Source of the DNA: Hygrocybe punicea | Lineage: Eukaryota; Basidiomycota; Agaricomycetes; Agaricales; Hygrophoraceae | Assembly: GCA_963556145.1 (NCBI GenBank) | Contig: OY744468.1 | Span: 5,580,001 to 5,644,000, forward strand | DNA: 64,000 nt | Direction: 5' to 3' | Part shown: positions 37,150 through 47,859 of the stretch, one piece after another | Position numbering within the stretch: the first letter of the stretch is position 1 | Layout: every line of letters begins with the position of its first letter | Translations under genes and position numbers: made by a program | Notes under the pieces: model-generated | Told to the model about the DNA's origin: nothing | The model's database searches: none | Seen by the model: only the letters and a program-made list of their open reading frames with translations

Positions 37150-37297
37150 TGCCATTGAAGTGGGAAATCAAAAAATTGCTTTGCAATGAGGATTATTCGA
37201 TGAACATAGATGAGTTGAAGTACAAATATGCACTACGTGAGAAGTGGGAGGAAGGAAAATCGTTGGATTCAAAAAAGGAACTTTGTGCACAAGGTAT
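37150..37297 (+). other. Short exon-like plus frame opposite the Plavaka start
   Basis: From ATG at 37150 the frame reads MPLKWEIKKLLCNEDYSMN and stays open to GTATGTG at 37294. Its composition looks coding, but no acceptor or further exon was found. It overlaps the Plavaka start codon on the other strand. It may be the 5' end of a divergent gene of the same transposon. Confidence 0.25.
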
Positions 37298-37321
37298 GTG
37301 ATTTGTGTGCCACGCAGAGAG

Positions 37322-38545
37322 TAGTGTTGGGGAAGTTCGGTTTGGTCCGGTTTGGGGCCTTTTTGCCCAAACCGGAAACCGAATGGTCCGGTTTCCACCC
37401 CAAAATCTCCAAACCGGACCGAAACCGATGCAAACCGTTTGCATCGGTTCGGTTTCGGTCCAAACGCGGTCTGAACCGTGTTTGGCTAGTGGCCAGTCCC
37501 CCTGCACCATTCTGACCTTGCAACAGTGCTGTGCACGTCAATTGATGTGGCCAGCCTGCTTGCAAGGTGGGATTGGGGTGCTGGGGTGCTGGCACACCCT
37601 GCGCTGGCATTGAGCCGCACGTGGGCCTCTCCGTGGGTGTCCTGATGCGTCACACGTGTTGTACACGCGGTGGCAGGTTGACCGTTTTCGATGGACGCGT
37701 GATGGTGGTGGTGGTGCCCCACGCGTCATACGCGTTGTGCACACGACGACGGCCGGGTTGCAGCCGCTTTGGTTGTTTTCGGCGGACGCGTGGTGGTGGT
37801 GGCATAGGAGCATCCTCGCGTGGGTGTCCAGACGCGTCATACGCGTTGTACACGCGACGACGGCCGGGTTGACCCCGCGTTGGCCTTCCTCGGTGGTGTT
37901 GGTGTTGCGTGGTGGTGATGGTGGTAGTGTTGCATGGTGGTGATGGTATTCTGTGATATACAAATAAAATCAGTGAAAAAATCAATAAAAATACATACCA
38001 CGAAGGAGCGGGGGTGGATGCACCACCCCCCGCTGCTCGATAACTGCCACTCCACGCCATTCACGTTCGTTTGCGTGTGCGTGCGTTGGAGGCGTTGGCG
38101 TGTCCGGTGCGGCGTTGATCGCTGCTGTCATGGTTGTGGTGGTGATGGTGGTGATGGTGGTGATGGTGGTGTGCGTCAACCTGTAATGTGTTAATGTGTT
38201 AGTTAAGTTCGAATAAATATAAATAAAAAACATACGAGGGCGGCAGGGAGTACCCCGCTGCCCGTTTTGTTGACCTCGGGTGCTCCATCGTCCTCGTTTG
38301 GTGTACATCAGGGGTGTTGTTGGTGGGGGTTGGTGAATTTGGGTGACTTTTGAAGTCAGCCAAGTACTGTCGGTTTGCGGTTCAAACTGAGTTTGAAACC
38401 GTTTCGGCCCGCGGCCAAAGCTCCAAACCGGAGACTGAACGGTTCGGTCTCAGCCGAAATTTCCCAAACCGAAACCGAAACCGCCGGTTTCGGTTCGGTC
38501 TAAACCGGGTTTGGGTCGGTCTGAGACCGAACTTCCCCAACACTA
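37322..38545. mobile_element. Element I: inverted sister of H
   Basis: Tips are TAGTGTTGGGGAAGTTCGG at 37322 and CCGAACTTCCCCAACACTA ending at 38545. Perfect target copy GCAGAGAG is at 37314-37321 and 38546-38553. It is H in reverse order: module at 37514-37569, palindromes at 38010-38029 and 38238-38263 with GTATGT donors on the minus strand (37993-37998, 38231-38235). Noncoding. Confidence 0.9.
37514..37569. repeat. Palindromic module in I
   Basis: ACCTTGCAACAG, then GCACGTCAATTGATGTGGCC, then CTTGCAAGGT. Inverse orientation to the copy in H. Confidence 0.7.
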
Positions 38546-38882
38546 GCAGAGAGCAGCACACTCAAAGCCTGTGAGTAGCAGACAATGGTTGGCTGAGAGC
38601 AATAGGCACCAAAAAATGGCAAAGAGGAACGCTACACAATCCCAGCAGATAGGAGGAGTTCGGATCCAAGTCAATGGGCGTAGATAAGGCACAGACAGCG
38701 AGCGCAGGTAGCACCGATAGCAGGCAGTGATGAGGAAGTTGGAAATGGAGTTGGAAAGCTGTTAATGAGCAGTAGTGGTGGACTTGGAACAAATGAGAAT
38801 TGGGAGTGCGACGAGTATTTAAAAAACATAGGTTTTATTTGCATCCCGTGTTCTTAAACCACATCACCACCATTCTGCACCA

Positions 38883-41579
38883 ATGGCTAAACACACAAAA
38901 TCGGTTACAGTTCCAATGACACTTCGAAAGGATCATGCTTCCAATCCTGGAATACCTGATCAGACGAAACCAAGGTGCACGTTAGCACAGGTCCAAGAAG
39001 AAAAGGCAAAAAAGGCAGAAGAAAGTGCTTGAAAGGAAACAGCATGCACCTCTGCTATGTTGGCTGTAGCAAACAAAGAAAACGAGATGGCAGAGCAAGA
39101 TGAGTTGGCCAGAAAGACGGCAGACCACCCCCAGATTGGAACAGCAAAGAAGGCCCCGCAATCCTACACAAAAGTCCAGGCCCAGACCACGGAGTTTCCA
39201 GTCGACGCAAGAGTCCCTGTTCCCTTGAGCGTTGTCAAAAATACCCCCAAGAAAGTCACTGCAAAGGAAGCCCACGCAATCAAGATGGTGGAGGAAAAGT
39301 CAGATGCCTACAGGATTGATGGTAAGTCTATTGCTAATGAATCTGCTCAAGTTCTTACCTATCACAGACGGTGACTGGCATTGGTTAGTAACAGACAACG
39401 CCCCACTAGTAAGTGCGGTGTTGCAATGGAGTGCTGAAGAAACTGACTTACATGAAGCAGGACCTTGGCAAAGATGCTACAAAGGCACCCATTAACGATG
39501 TGGACATGAACATGGATGACGGTGAACTCACCAGGGCAGCAACGATGGAGAACGGTAAGAAGAAAAAGGACAAACTCGCCTTCTGGAAGGCGATCAACCT
39601 TATTGATGAATCAGATAGCGCGGAACCGAAGTCCCTAAAGAGGAAACCAAATGAACCCGAGGACTTTGATGTGGAAAGGTATGTACTTCATCACCATGCC
39701 CCATTCCGACTATCGCTCACATAAATGTCTCTGTGTGCGCAGGCTGGCTCCTAAGAAAACTAATAAGACCAACACTGGTGGACTTCGTGTGGACTGGGTC
39801 CAGAACAAGAAAAGACTTACCTTGACACTAGCATCCGAGTCCAAGTCCAAGCAATCTGTTGAACATCTTGTTCAGATAGGTTTTACTGATTCCGAGGATG
39901 ACAACAACAACGTTGAGCAAGCTGCCATGTCCCAAGATGCCACTCCTGTCCACTATTATGGGGGAGGCATGGTTTCCAAGGTGGAAGTGCCAGTACGTTA
40001 TTATTTTTCAAGTATTCCTTCTACTGATACCCCTTGAAATAGGTACGCTCACTTGCCAAAATCAGCATAAAGGCCAAGCCAGATTCTGCAAAGACAAAGA
40101 GCCACGTTGTGTCAGGCCAAGTCAAGAAGGAAAATATCACCATGAATGACTTACCTGCCACTGATCGCAAGACTTTCTGTACTCGTTTCATTCCACTACT
40201 ACGAAAATATACTGGGACTTTGGCATCATGGGAGCAACCTGACGAGATGGACATCCAAAATCTGTGGTCCCTTGCCTTTTCATATCAGCTTGACAATGAT
40301 TTTATTGGTGCCATTTCCAAACTTGTAAGTTCTTGTAAATTTAATTTCATATTACTACTAACAATTCAGTCTGAGGATCGCTTATCCGAATGGCGGAATA
40401 AATTCGCAACGGTGGCAATGATTTGCATTGACAAGTATTTTGCTGAGGCCGACTTTACTCTTGAGGAACATGTATTACATGTTCAATGGCTGCTGGGTGA
40501 GAGTAGGCAATGGCACGGATTTTTTAGGTGATGTACATAATAAAATATCAATATAAAAACAATTGCTGGTATTTCTCAAGAGTAATTTGACCTGAAACTT
40601 TTTAACAAACTCCATTCTATCCCTCCCTTCATTCTTCCAACCATTTACAATAGATGAAACCAATAAAATATCATTTATAGCCTTAAATATGAAATTTCCC
40701 CTCTGCTACTCCGAGGTTTTTTCATACGCTGTATCCATGGCTCCATGGATTTGTATCCATTTTGTATCCATCCAGTAGATGCAGAATAACACCTTTTAAT
40801 ACTTCAAAGCCATACCCAACACTTTGGGGCCACCATATTTGACATATTATGTAGATTTTCCCTCCATATAGTATAGCAAATAGAGGTGAATTGGGCCTAT
40901 ATACTTCAAAACCAATTGGAGACTCAAAATCCATGGATATATCCATGCCATTGCCTAGGTGAGAGTGATAAATCGTCCCCCTTTTATTATAAGTTTTGCG
41001 AGGAGGGGGGAAAACCTGTGGTACGTCTCATATTTAAATATAAACAAATTGGTATTCATTGGTTTCTAGGGAATATTCCAATCCGAAATTGTATCAACTA
41101 TCCTCACAACTCATATCTCTTCCATTTCCGGCATTCCCCTTGGTTGTCAATTGAAGACAAAACCTGTTGGTGCCCTCGTCTACTCTCTCCAAGCTGTGAG
41201 TCCCTCCGACACCTGAACATCCTTGGCTGACTATACATATATACAGGCTAAACGTGCTCTTCTCTGCTGGGTGAGCAGCTCGAAGAAGGCAATCCATGGC
41301 CCACCCGGCTACTTCTTGAAGTCCAATTGGAGTGACTGAATTGAGAGGCGGGATGGGAAGGAAGTACTCGTTAAAAGGACCTCATCTCTTATGAAGTTAG
41401 TGGGAAAGCTTACCGATGTACAATGGAAGAAGATCCTCGACAGCACATCAGCGGAAGCTAAGTATAAGAAATTGGACAGCGGCAATTCTCTTGCTACCGT
41501 GGATGACTCCTCAGACTTCAAAATCAAGGATGGCAACGAGGACCTTATTCAGGTGGACGATGATGCCGGGGCCAATTAA
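38883..41579 (+). pseudogene. Decayed multi-exon gene of an unnamed Agaricomycete family
   Basis: The frame from ATG 38883 (MAKHTKSVTVPMTLRKDH) runs through a basic coiled-coil-like stretch. Introns with good GT-AG borders follow (for example 39321-39367, 39679-39740 and 40327-40370). Later blocks are RLAPKKTNKTNTGGLRVDW, FCTRFIPLLRKYTGTLASW, SEDRLSEWRNKFATVAM, HVQWLLGESRQWHGFF, FYYKFCEEGGKPV, PVGALVYSLQA and KRTSSLMKLVGKLTDVQW, ending at 41579. I know this block order from repeated Agaricomycete hypothetical proteins but no function. In-frame TGA codons at 39030-39032 and 41337-41339, and a large insertion at 40531-40962, mark it as broken. Confidence 0.6.
40531..40962. repeat. AT-rich insertion or enlarged intron in the decayed gene
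   Basis: About 430 bp between GFF coding sequence and FYYKFCEE coding sequence, far longer than the other introns. It contains clustered GTATCCATGG/CCATGGATA repeats in both orientations, as in a MITE. No exact ends were found. Confidence 0.4.
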
Positions 41580-42485
41580 TAATTGGTAAGTAATTCCTGT
41601 TTCTCTAATACTTTTTTACCAATCCCCTCCCTTGCCAGGCAAACCACATCCCCCGAAGCAACACAAACCCAGTTGCCCCACCACTCCCCCATTTTCACCA
41701 TTCTCGTTTGCTTCTCGCTGCTCGCTCCTTGTGCTTGGACTTATGCTGTTTCTCGTGTCATCTTATTACCCGTCCCCCTCCCCTGTATCTGTTTCTCCCA
41801 TGCTCCTACTTCCCCTCCCACCTCTTCTCTCCCTTTTCTTCTCACCTTCTGGCTGCTCATCGCGGCCTTTCTTATTATACCATGGACCATAGATAGTGAA
41901 ATGAAAATCGTGGCAAAAGTGATGCTGAAAGCGTCACTTTTTGCCACTTTATTTTAACTTTTCGTGCTACTTGCCAGCCTTCCAAATTATCAACAAGCTG
42001 AACAACTAATAAAAAGCAAATGCTTTTTGAATTGCTTTGAATGCTTTTTAACCTTTTTGCTCTTTTTGCCGAAGTTCTAAGCTGCTAAAAGGTAAATGAC
42101 ACTAATCTACTTGAAGCCCTTTCGTGCACTTTTTTGCAGCTTCTACAAGTGAAATCACCTTTTCCAAGTCCAGCCACCTTTTCCAAGAAAACCCACCTGG
42201 CTTTTAAAAGGTGAATCTCTTGTCCCCTTATCGAACTTTATCCTCTTGACAAAGTGTTTAAAGGGGCGAAAAAAGGTCTTGTGTATTTACTGATGCAGTT
42301 AGAAATGAATTGAATCATTAGAAGGTATCAGCAGGTATACAACAACAACACAGGTACTATGTCCTACACTAGGAGGAATACAGCTACGAAACATGGAAAA
42401 GATAAAAAACAAATTCATGAGTCCACTGATAAGAGGGAAACAGGAGGCATTTAAAACAGGAGGCCATCAGTTTGTTGTCCAATAG
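41580..42485. other. Intergenic repeat-like DNA
   Basis: Holds a hairpin at about 41910-41945 (GTGGCAAAAGTGA facing TCACTTTTTGCCAC) and many AAAAGC/AAAAGGTG words at 41990-42270. No gene. Confidence 0.5.
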
Positions 42486-43860
42486 TCACAATTTCCACTG
42501 AGGCTGGTAAGTTGGCGGCAGCGCATCTGGACCAATGGGAGGCCCAGATGTATGCTGTTGAGATGTCGATGTGGGCAGGATAATTCTCTGGTTATCTATG
42601 GTGGAGATAGAGTAGTTGTTATCCAAATGCTCATACGCAACATTTCCAGGGACTCTCGAACCCGACGCAGTTTGTGCGGAGGTGACAAGAAATGACGATT
42701 CCTCCGGACTACTAGTGGAACCAGCATACATGTTTCCACTACCAAAAGAGATGGGCTGAGGTGCTGGGAATGGCAATTCGACTAGGTATGGCGATGGAGG
42801 TACTTGGGACATCGGAGAAGCTGTTCAGGTTGCAAGGTATGTTAGTAGGTTTCTGAACAGTGGCACCAGGTGAGTATGCACCCACCTGCAACTAATGGCT
42901 GCTGTTGCATGGGTGAGAAGGGAGGAGCAAAATTTGCAACCAAAGGGGGATCTGGAATGCAATGTTTTTGGTTTCATACTTGAAATGATGGTGGAAAGAT
43001 AGTACCATGAGGAATTTCGCTGTGGGACTTTCTCGAATGGTGGTACCAGAAGAATTGGGCTACGTTTGCAAGCAGCAATAGTCCAGCGATTACTGTGGGC
43101 AAAACAACAGCAACAGCCAGGATGGATGAGTGAGAGTTTGTAGTTAGAGGTGAGGCGACAGGAGTGGGTATGACAGGGGGAGGTACGACCGTCTCGTCAT
43201 TGTAAATAGCATAGTCGAGTAAAAGATTGCTTGTACTGTAACCGACGCCCAGCTGTGGGGAGTTGGCAATCTCAAAAGTGTGTGGGCACAGAGAGAGATT
43301 AGTTCTTGCATAAGCGAGATAATTGTACATGAACTGTGTGCAAGCAGGCTGGGGCCCACAAAAGATGCTGTCTGCAGCACTGTCAAGTGTGAACGTGAAG
43401 TTGGTACTGTAGAATGAGCCATCACTCAATGTGGGAGGGCAAATGGTGTAAACCTCAATTGATACACCTGTGAATGCCAATTGTGCGGTAGCCATAAGAG
43501 CGGTGTTGTGCCATGTGTGATTGTACGCCCTGGTTGGATCAGGGTTGGTTGTGCAACCACTGCAAGGAGCCAATGGTGTTATTGAATTACATTGGGTACT
43601 ATATATCCAAGTCGCATTGGAATCATCAACAATAATGCTAAGACCAAGGGTGGACAACAGCAGCCTACAGAGGAGTACTGTACCAATCCGGTCAGTTCAC
43701 CGGTCACGCGTCACGCTCAACCTCAAACCGGTAAAATGTCACGTGTGTCACGCATAATGGGCAGGCCTGGCGGACCGCCCAGACCATCGCTAAATATAGT
43801 AATTTTCTAAATATGGTAATTATGTGTAATCAAAACATGCCATAGGAAAACAGTTATAAT

Positions 43861-46169
43861 TTACTCAATGTCAGATGTCTCTCCGTCCCAATGCCTCGCG
43901 AAGTCTTTCACGCTATAGAGAGTGTTCGCCTTTTTCTTCCTCTTCCCCCTCCCTATCTCTTCTTCGACATCAGGCTTTGGTACCTCGTCAAGGTTCTCAG
44001 CGTCGGTTGCCATGGCCAAACTGCTGTTCTCACGGGACACGACACACGAAAGCGTTTTGGGGGGAATTGGTTCTTGGTGAGTGGCTGCTAGCACATCTTT
44101 CAGACATGCATCACTGTTGTCTAGGTCATCTTCATCGTCTGGATCATTGATGAAGTCTTCGGCAATCAATGCGCCCATTATCGGTCGTTGATGGTGGTCG
44201 TTTTCATGGGTCAACTCATCCCAGAAGGGATCCTTCTTGGTGCGTACTTCCCTTATTTTTTCTTGCATCTCGTGTGATCTGAGGCTATCATGTGAAAGGT
44301 TCCATTTCCTAACGAAGCATAGATGGAAGGCCTGCCAGTGTTTCTCGGTGAGTCACAATGAATTCAAAGGCGTTTGATGGGGACTAATCTTTTGCACGAT
44401 CTCTTTTTTATTCAGGGTGATGTAGGCTTTCCACAACCATCTGACACTTGCGTTATGAAGGGTTGGCAGGCAGTCATCAAGATGGAATTCTTCTCCCTTA
44501 TCATATTGGGTAAGTGCCATGGTTATGACATCTTCGACAAAACACTGATTTGTGTTGTGTTTAAATGGCCTTTGGATGCCAACATCGCAAGGCTGGGCCA
44601 CTCCCGTGCATCTGCCGGGCACAAAATCGATCAAGATTGTCGGGTGCTCTTTGTACATCCAATCTAAGAATTCCTCGGAATGATGGACACTCCATACATC
44701 AATTGTCCACAACGAGCGCTGGTTCGGTGACCTTTTTAACCTGACCTTTGTTTCCTCCAGGTATGGTGCAAGAATATTGTCGACGAAGAAGCGCATGGTG
44801 TTTTGATTTGACCAGTACGTTTTAGTTCCAGAATGATTGAATCGCATTCCAGCCTGAATAGCGTCTGCATAGTGTGCCGAGCTGGGATCGGGGCATGATC
44901 GTTGAGTTTTCCCATGATATATTGCTTGGAACAGCAGCAAAGTGCCGCCGCCGGTGACCGTTACCATCACTGTGAAAGCTCGCTTCTCTGCAGCGCCTAT
45001 TACTGACACTTGCTTGGAGCCTCTTTCAGCATATGTTAACTTGTCACCAGGTGCATAGAGCCGCTGCGTCTGATCCGAATTGCTGAAAAGTTCATCGGGA
45101 ATATCATATTCCTTGATAAGGTATGCCTTTCGTATTGCTGACTTCTCGCATTGATCCTCCCAATCATCAGGCAACTTGTGAGCAGCCCGGGTTCCTTTAC
45201 GATGGGTCCAACCCAATGCACTGTTTAACCATCTGCGGATGAAGGTGTCGGAGGCCCGGAACTTTGAGCCATCATTGAACACACGCTGCATGATTGCTGG
45301 CTCTTCCTGAATGATTGTGGCGACCATGATCCTTCGGACACTAATAACTGATATTGGTGCTCTTGACATACGAAGCACCATCAGTTGTTGCTTAATTTTT
45401 TCAGCCACGGCAGGGTATTCACTCTAGGCGAGATCTCAATGATTTATCCATGATGTCAATGCTGGTTACTCACAAATATTCCTCGCGGTCCTCCATTGGA
45501 ATGCCCTGGGGTATTCCCAGCTTTAGCTTTGCAGAGGGTTTCATCCGACCATCTCGGCTTGGGTCCTGACTGATTGATCCAACCCTTCACGGTCTCCTGT
45601 GTTAGCTGCCTGAATATTTCTGGATTTCTGCCTTTGGCAATCTTCACAATTGCACTGGCACTCATATCCCATCCTGCAACCTTACCGGCTTGCTCAATCA
45701 TCCTCCAATACAGTGGTGTAAACCAATTATGGTATTTGGCAGAACGCTGCTCTCGTTTTTGTTTTCGGCCCTGAGGTTTGCGATCACGGTTTTTTATTCT
45801 TTTCTCCAGCTGACGAGCTGGCCGTGTTTCTTCTGCCAAGTCCAGTTTGCCCCTCTTGGTCAGTCCAGAATCTGTCAAATCCAGCTGGCTTATTTTCCGT
45901 TTGGTTCCCCATGGGCTTCGGATTCCCTCTTGAATTTCCTTCTCGTACTTCTGTTTACGAAGCTTACGTTGCCGGAGCATTGCTAGCTCTCGTTTCTTGC
46001 TAGCCTTTTCAGCCTTAGCCTTGACTGCAGCTTCCTCGATTTGTGAGTCATCCACCTCCTCGTACACCTGTCGGCTAACCCTGGCCAAATTTTGCCTGTG
46101 TTCCTCCAGGGAACATGGTTTGAAGAAGGCTAACAATGGACCTGACCCACAGCTAAGTGCTGTCCGCAC
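43861..46169 (-). CDS. Pogo/CENP-B-type DDE_1 transposase of O
   Basis: N-terminal frame 46169-45456: charged coiled coil with GPLLAFFKP, basic NLS-like text, then the DNA-binding region with WRMIEQAGKVAGWDMSASA. An intron around 45410-45480 leads to 45408-44353: helix-turn-helix, ELFSNSDQTQ with the first catalytic Asp, LWTIDVWSVHHSEEF with the second, and GVAQPCDVGIQRPFK with the third. A TGA at 44353-44355 is in frame with the acidic C-terminus (44352-43861). It disappears if a 54-bp intron (GTGCAA to ACCGAG, just upstream) is spliced, so it need not be a lesion. Possibly the most complete transposase in the window. Confidence 0.75.
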
Positions 46170-46382
46170 TGAGGAGTCAATTTGAATTTTGCCTGTGCCT
46201 TTTTGTTTGTGACAACCCCTTTTGCATCCACCGCCTGGTTACTGGGTCCCAACGCCTTATTCTGGGCATGGGATATGTTCTCATCATCAGATTCAGAAGG
46301 GGATGATGATGACGACTCGGTGTTGGTGATATCCCCGGATGCTGATGCGTTGTCAGATCTGATGGAATGAACTGATCCGACA

Positions 46383-47661
46383 TCAATGTCTGAATCCCCA
46401 TCGTTGGTTGCTGGCCACGGCATGAGAATGCTTGGCTGGTAGGGAGACATAGCAGAGGCCTCGACTGCAGCACACTGCCTGTCCATCAGTGCGTGTGTCC
46501 CATACATGCATATGAAATACTGACCTGATTCTTATGTTGGGTGAAGACACAATGCAAGACCTCCAATCTCCCCACCATGACATTTTTGGGATTGATCAAG
46601 GGGTGATCTGCTGCCAAGAAGAAATGGAACAATGCATTCCCTGCCAGAAGGCCACACGAGATTGAATCGGCTTGATGTGTGATTGGTAGGCTCTGGTATG
46701 TGAACCGGACTGATGTGTATTTAAATGTCCACCAATCGAGCACCCGCTTAACCTTCTCTTCCATCTCCCAGCTGAGAGAATCACCATGCCAAATGCGATG
46801 GGCCTGGAAATCAAATATGATCGCATTCCAGTGAGTGTTTTGAGTGTTCATGATGGTCCCGAGGTATCGCTGTGCTCCGGAAGCTAACAACTGTCCTAGG
46901 TAATGTGTGCGACTCCTGGCAGGATGTTTTCGGCGTGAATGGGCTCATTGTAAGGTCCCCTTGAATTCTGCAGGCTCAATGATGATACCATCTCCTTCGT
47001 AGCTTGATTGCAGGAGATCTTGTTGCAAGAGGTCCAACATCTGGTTTTTGTGGATTGTCCCGAGCCATGCTTTTGTTAGGTACTTGTGTAAGTGTATGAT
47101 GTTCTCTTTGTCGTGAAAACCCTGGATTGACCCAGTCCATGGCAAATTTGACAGGAGGTGGTGAACCTTGGCCACAATGCCCTTGGACAGGTCGTCATCT
47201 GCATGCAGCTTTGACAGAGAGTGGTCAGCCAGAGACCATGCACGCTGATCGTCGAGGACGTGCTGCACGGCAGACCAGTAGGTCATGATCCAGAGTGGGA
47301 ATCTCTTTGATGCCACTGCTATGATCTGTGGACAGGCCAATGACGCAGCTTTGAGGGGTGAGGTGGCCTGCAGACATTGATACAGATCTTTCACCACAGC
47401 ATGTGGGGGTGGCGGGACTGAGAGAAGATATTTTATGTCAGTGATGGTGGCAGTCAGAGGTTGGTCCGTAATACAAGTATCATTGGCAGGGAGGTCCACT
47501 GTGTGATGGATTTGGAAAGCCAGAAAGTCACGGATAGATAGTGTAGGGCAGGGTAAATAAAAATGTATAATCTGGGTAGGAATATTGAGGTTGTGTATCA
47601 TTTTTGAGTACTCAAAAAGTAAGTGGTGAATTTTCCTAATGTCACGCGTCACCCCCTGCAT
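46383..47661 (-). pseudogene. Ulp1-like (C48) cysteine protease gene of O
   Basis: Frame 47661-46945 encodes an N-terminal region without known domain. The same frame after a TGA at 46945-46947 (46944-46486) has NTHWNAIIFDF (catalytic His and following Asp) and QADSISCGLLAGNALF (catalytic Cys), the order of Ulp1/SENP proteases. These cut SUMO from substrates in the nucleus. A possible donor after HKNQ joins an acidic Ser-rich tail (about 46470-46150). That tail ends against the transposase frame, so one long Ulp1-transposase fusion is possible. The TGA may be a decay mutation. Confidence 0.65.
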
Positions 47662-47698
47662 CTGGTGAATCGGTCAATTCACCGGAGGTGTCACGCGT

Positions 47699-47859
47699 TG
47701 TAGTAGTTGTGCCTGGTCAGTCACGTGATCAGGTTCCCACGGTTTGACCTAGTCAGTAGCCTTCCAGATGTAGTAGCCAGTCCATCCTTCCTATCCAGTC
47801 GACCTTTCCCTCGAGTCCTGCGTGAGCCCCCGGAGTGGTACCTCGGTACCACTTCAACA
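47699..47859 (+). repeat. Left terminal repeat of N
   Basis: Contains GGTCAGTCACGTGATCAGG and GAGTGGTACCTCGGTACCAC, both self-complementary in part. Confidence 0.8.

Larger units (their letters stand above)
24109..37155 (-). pseudogene. Plavaka-family transposase gene, broken by nested insertions A and C
   Basis: ATG at 37155. The first exon encodes a C2H2 finger (C-x4-C-x12-H-x4-H). After removing C (30648-37025) the frame runs on through HPRYHARQQC to the Pro/Ser-rich region, PWMTAKYDVWFRDPLL, MDLMSGNWAWAQA, an intron, GAMFVPVVLGSDKTTVSVAT, GFLAIPK, VTRCADGHFRRAIYGLG, VILAGIVQGWCPW, LLSPDILHQVIKG and VFIPAITGHVPKEMVQAL. Short GT-AG introns separate these blocks. After removing A (24587-27922) the frame joins YQSAIA to IFYAPSDLSG and ends YALHWF-like, then VNKYADHQSHEIAF and a stop at 24109-24111. 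Lesions: TGA at 28159-28161 and a 1-bp shift near 24295. This is the catalytic protein of a Plavaka DNA transposon, now dead. Confidence 0.85.

Noticed and set aside
44353..44355. TGA as a certain lesion of the O transposase
   Set aside because: It lies in a possible 54-bp GT-AG intron that keeps the frame, so it may be spliced out.
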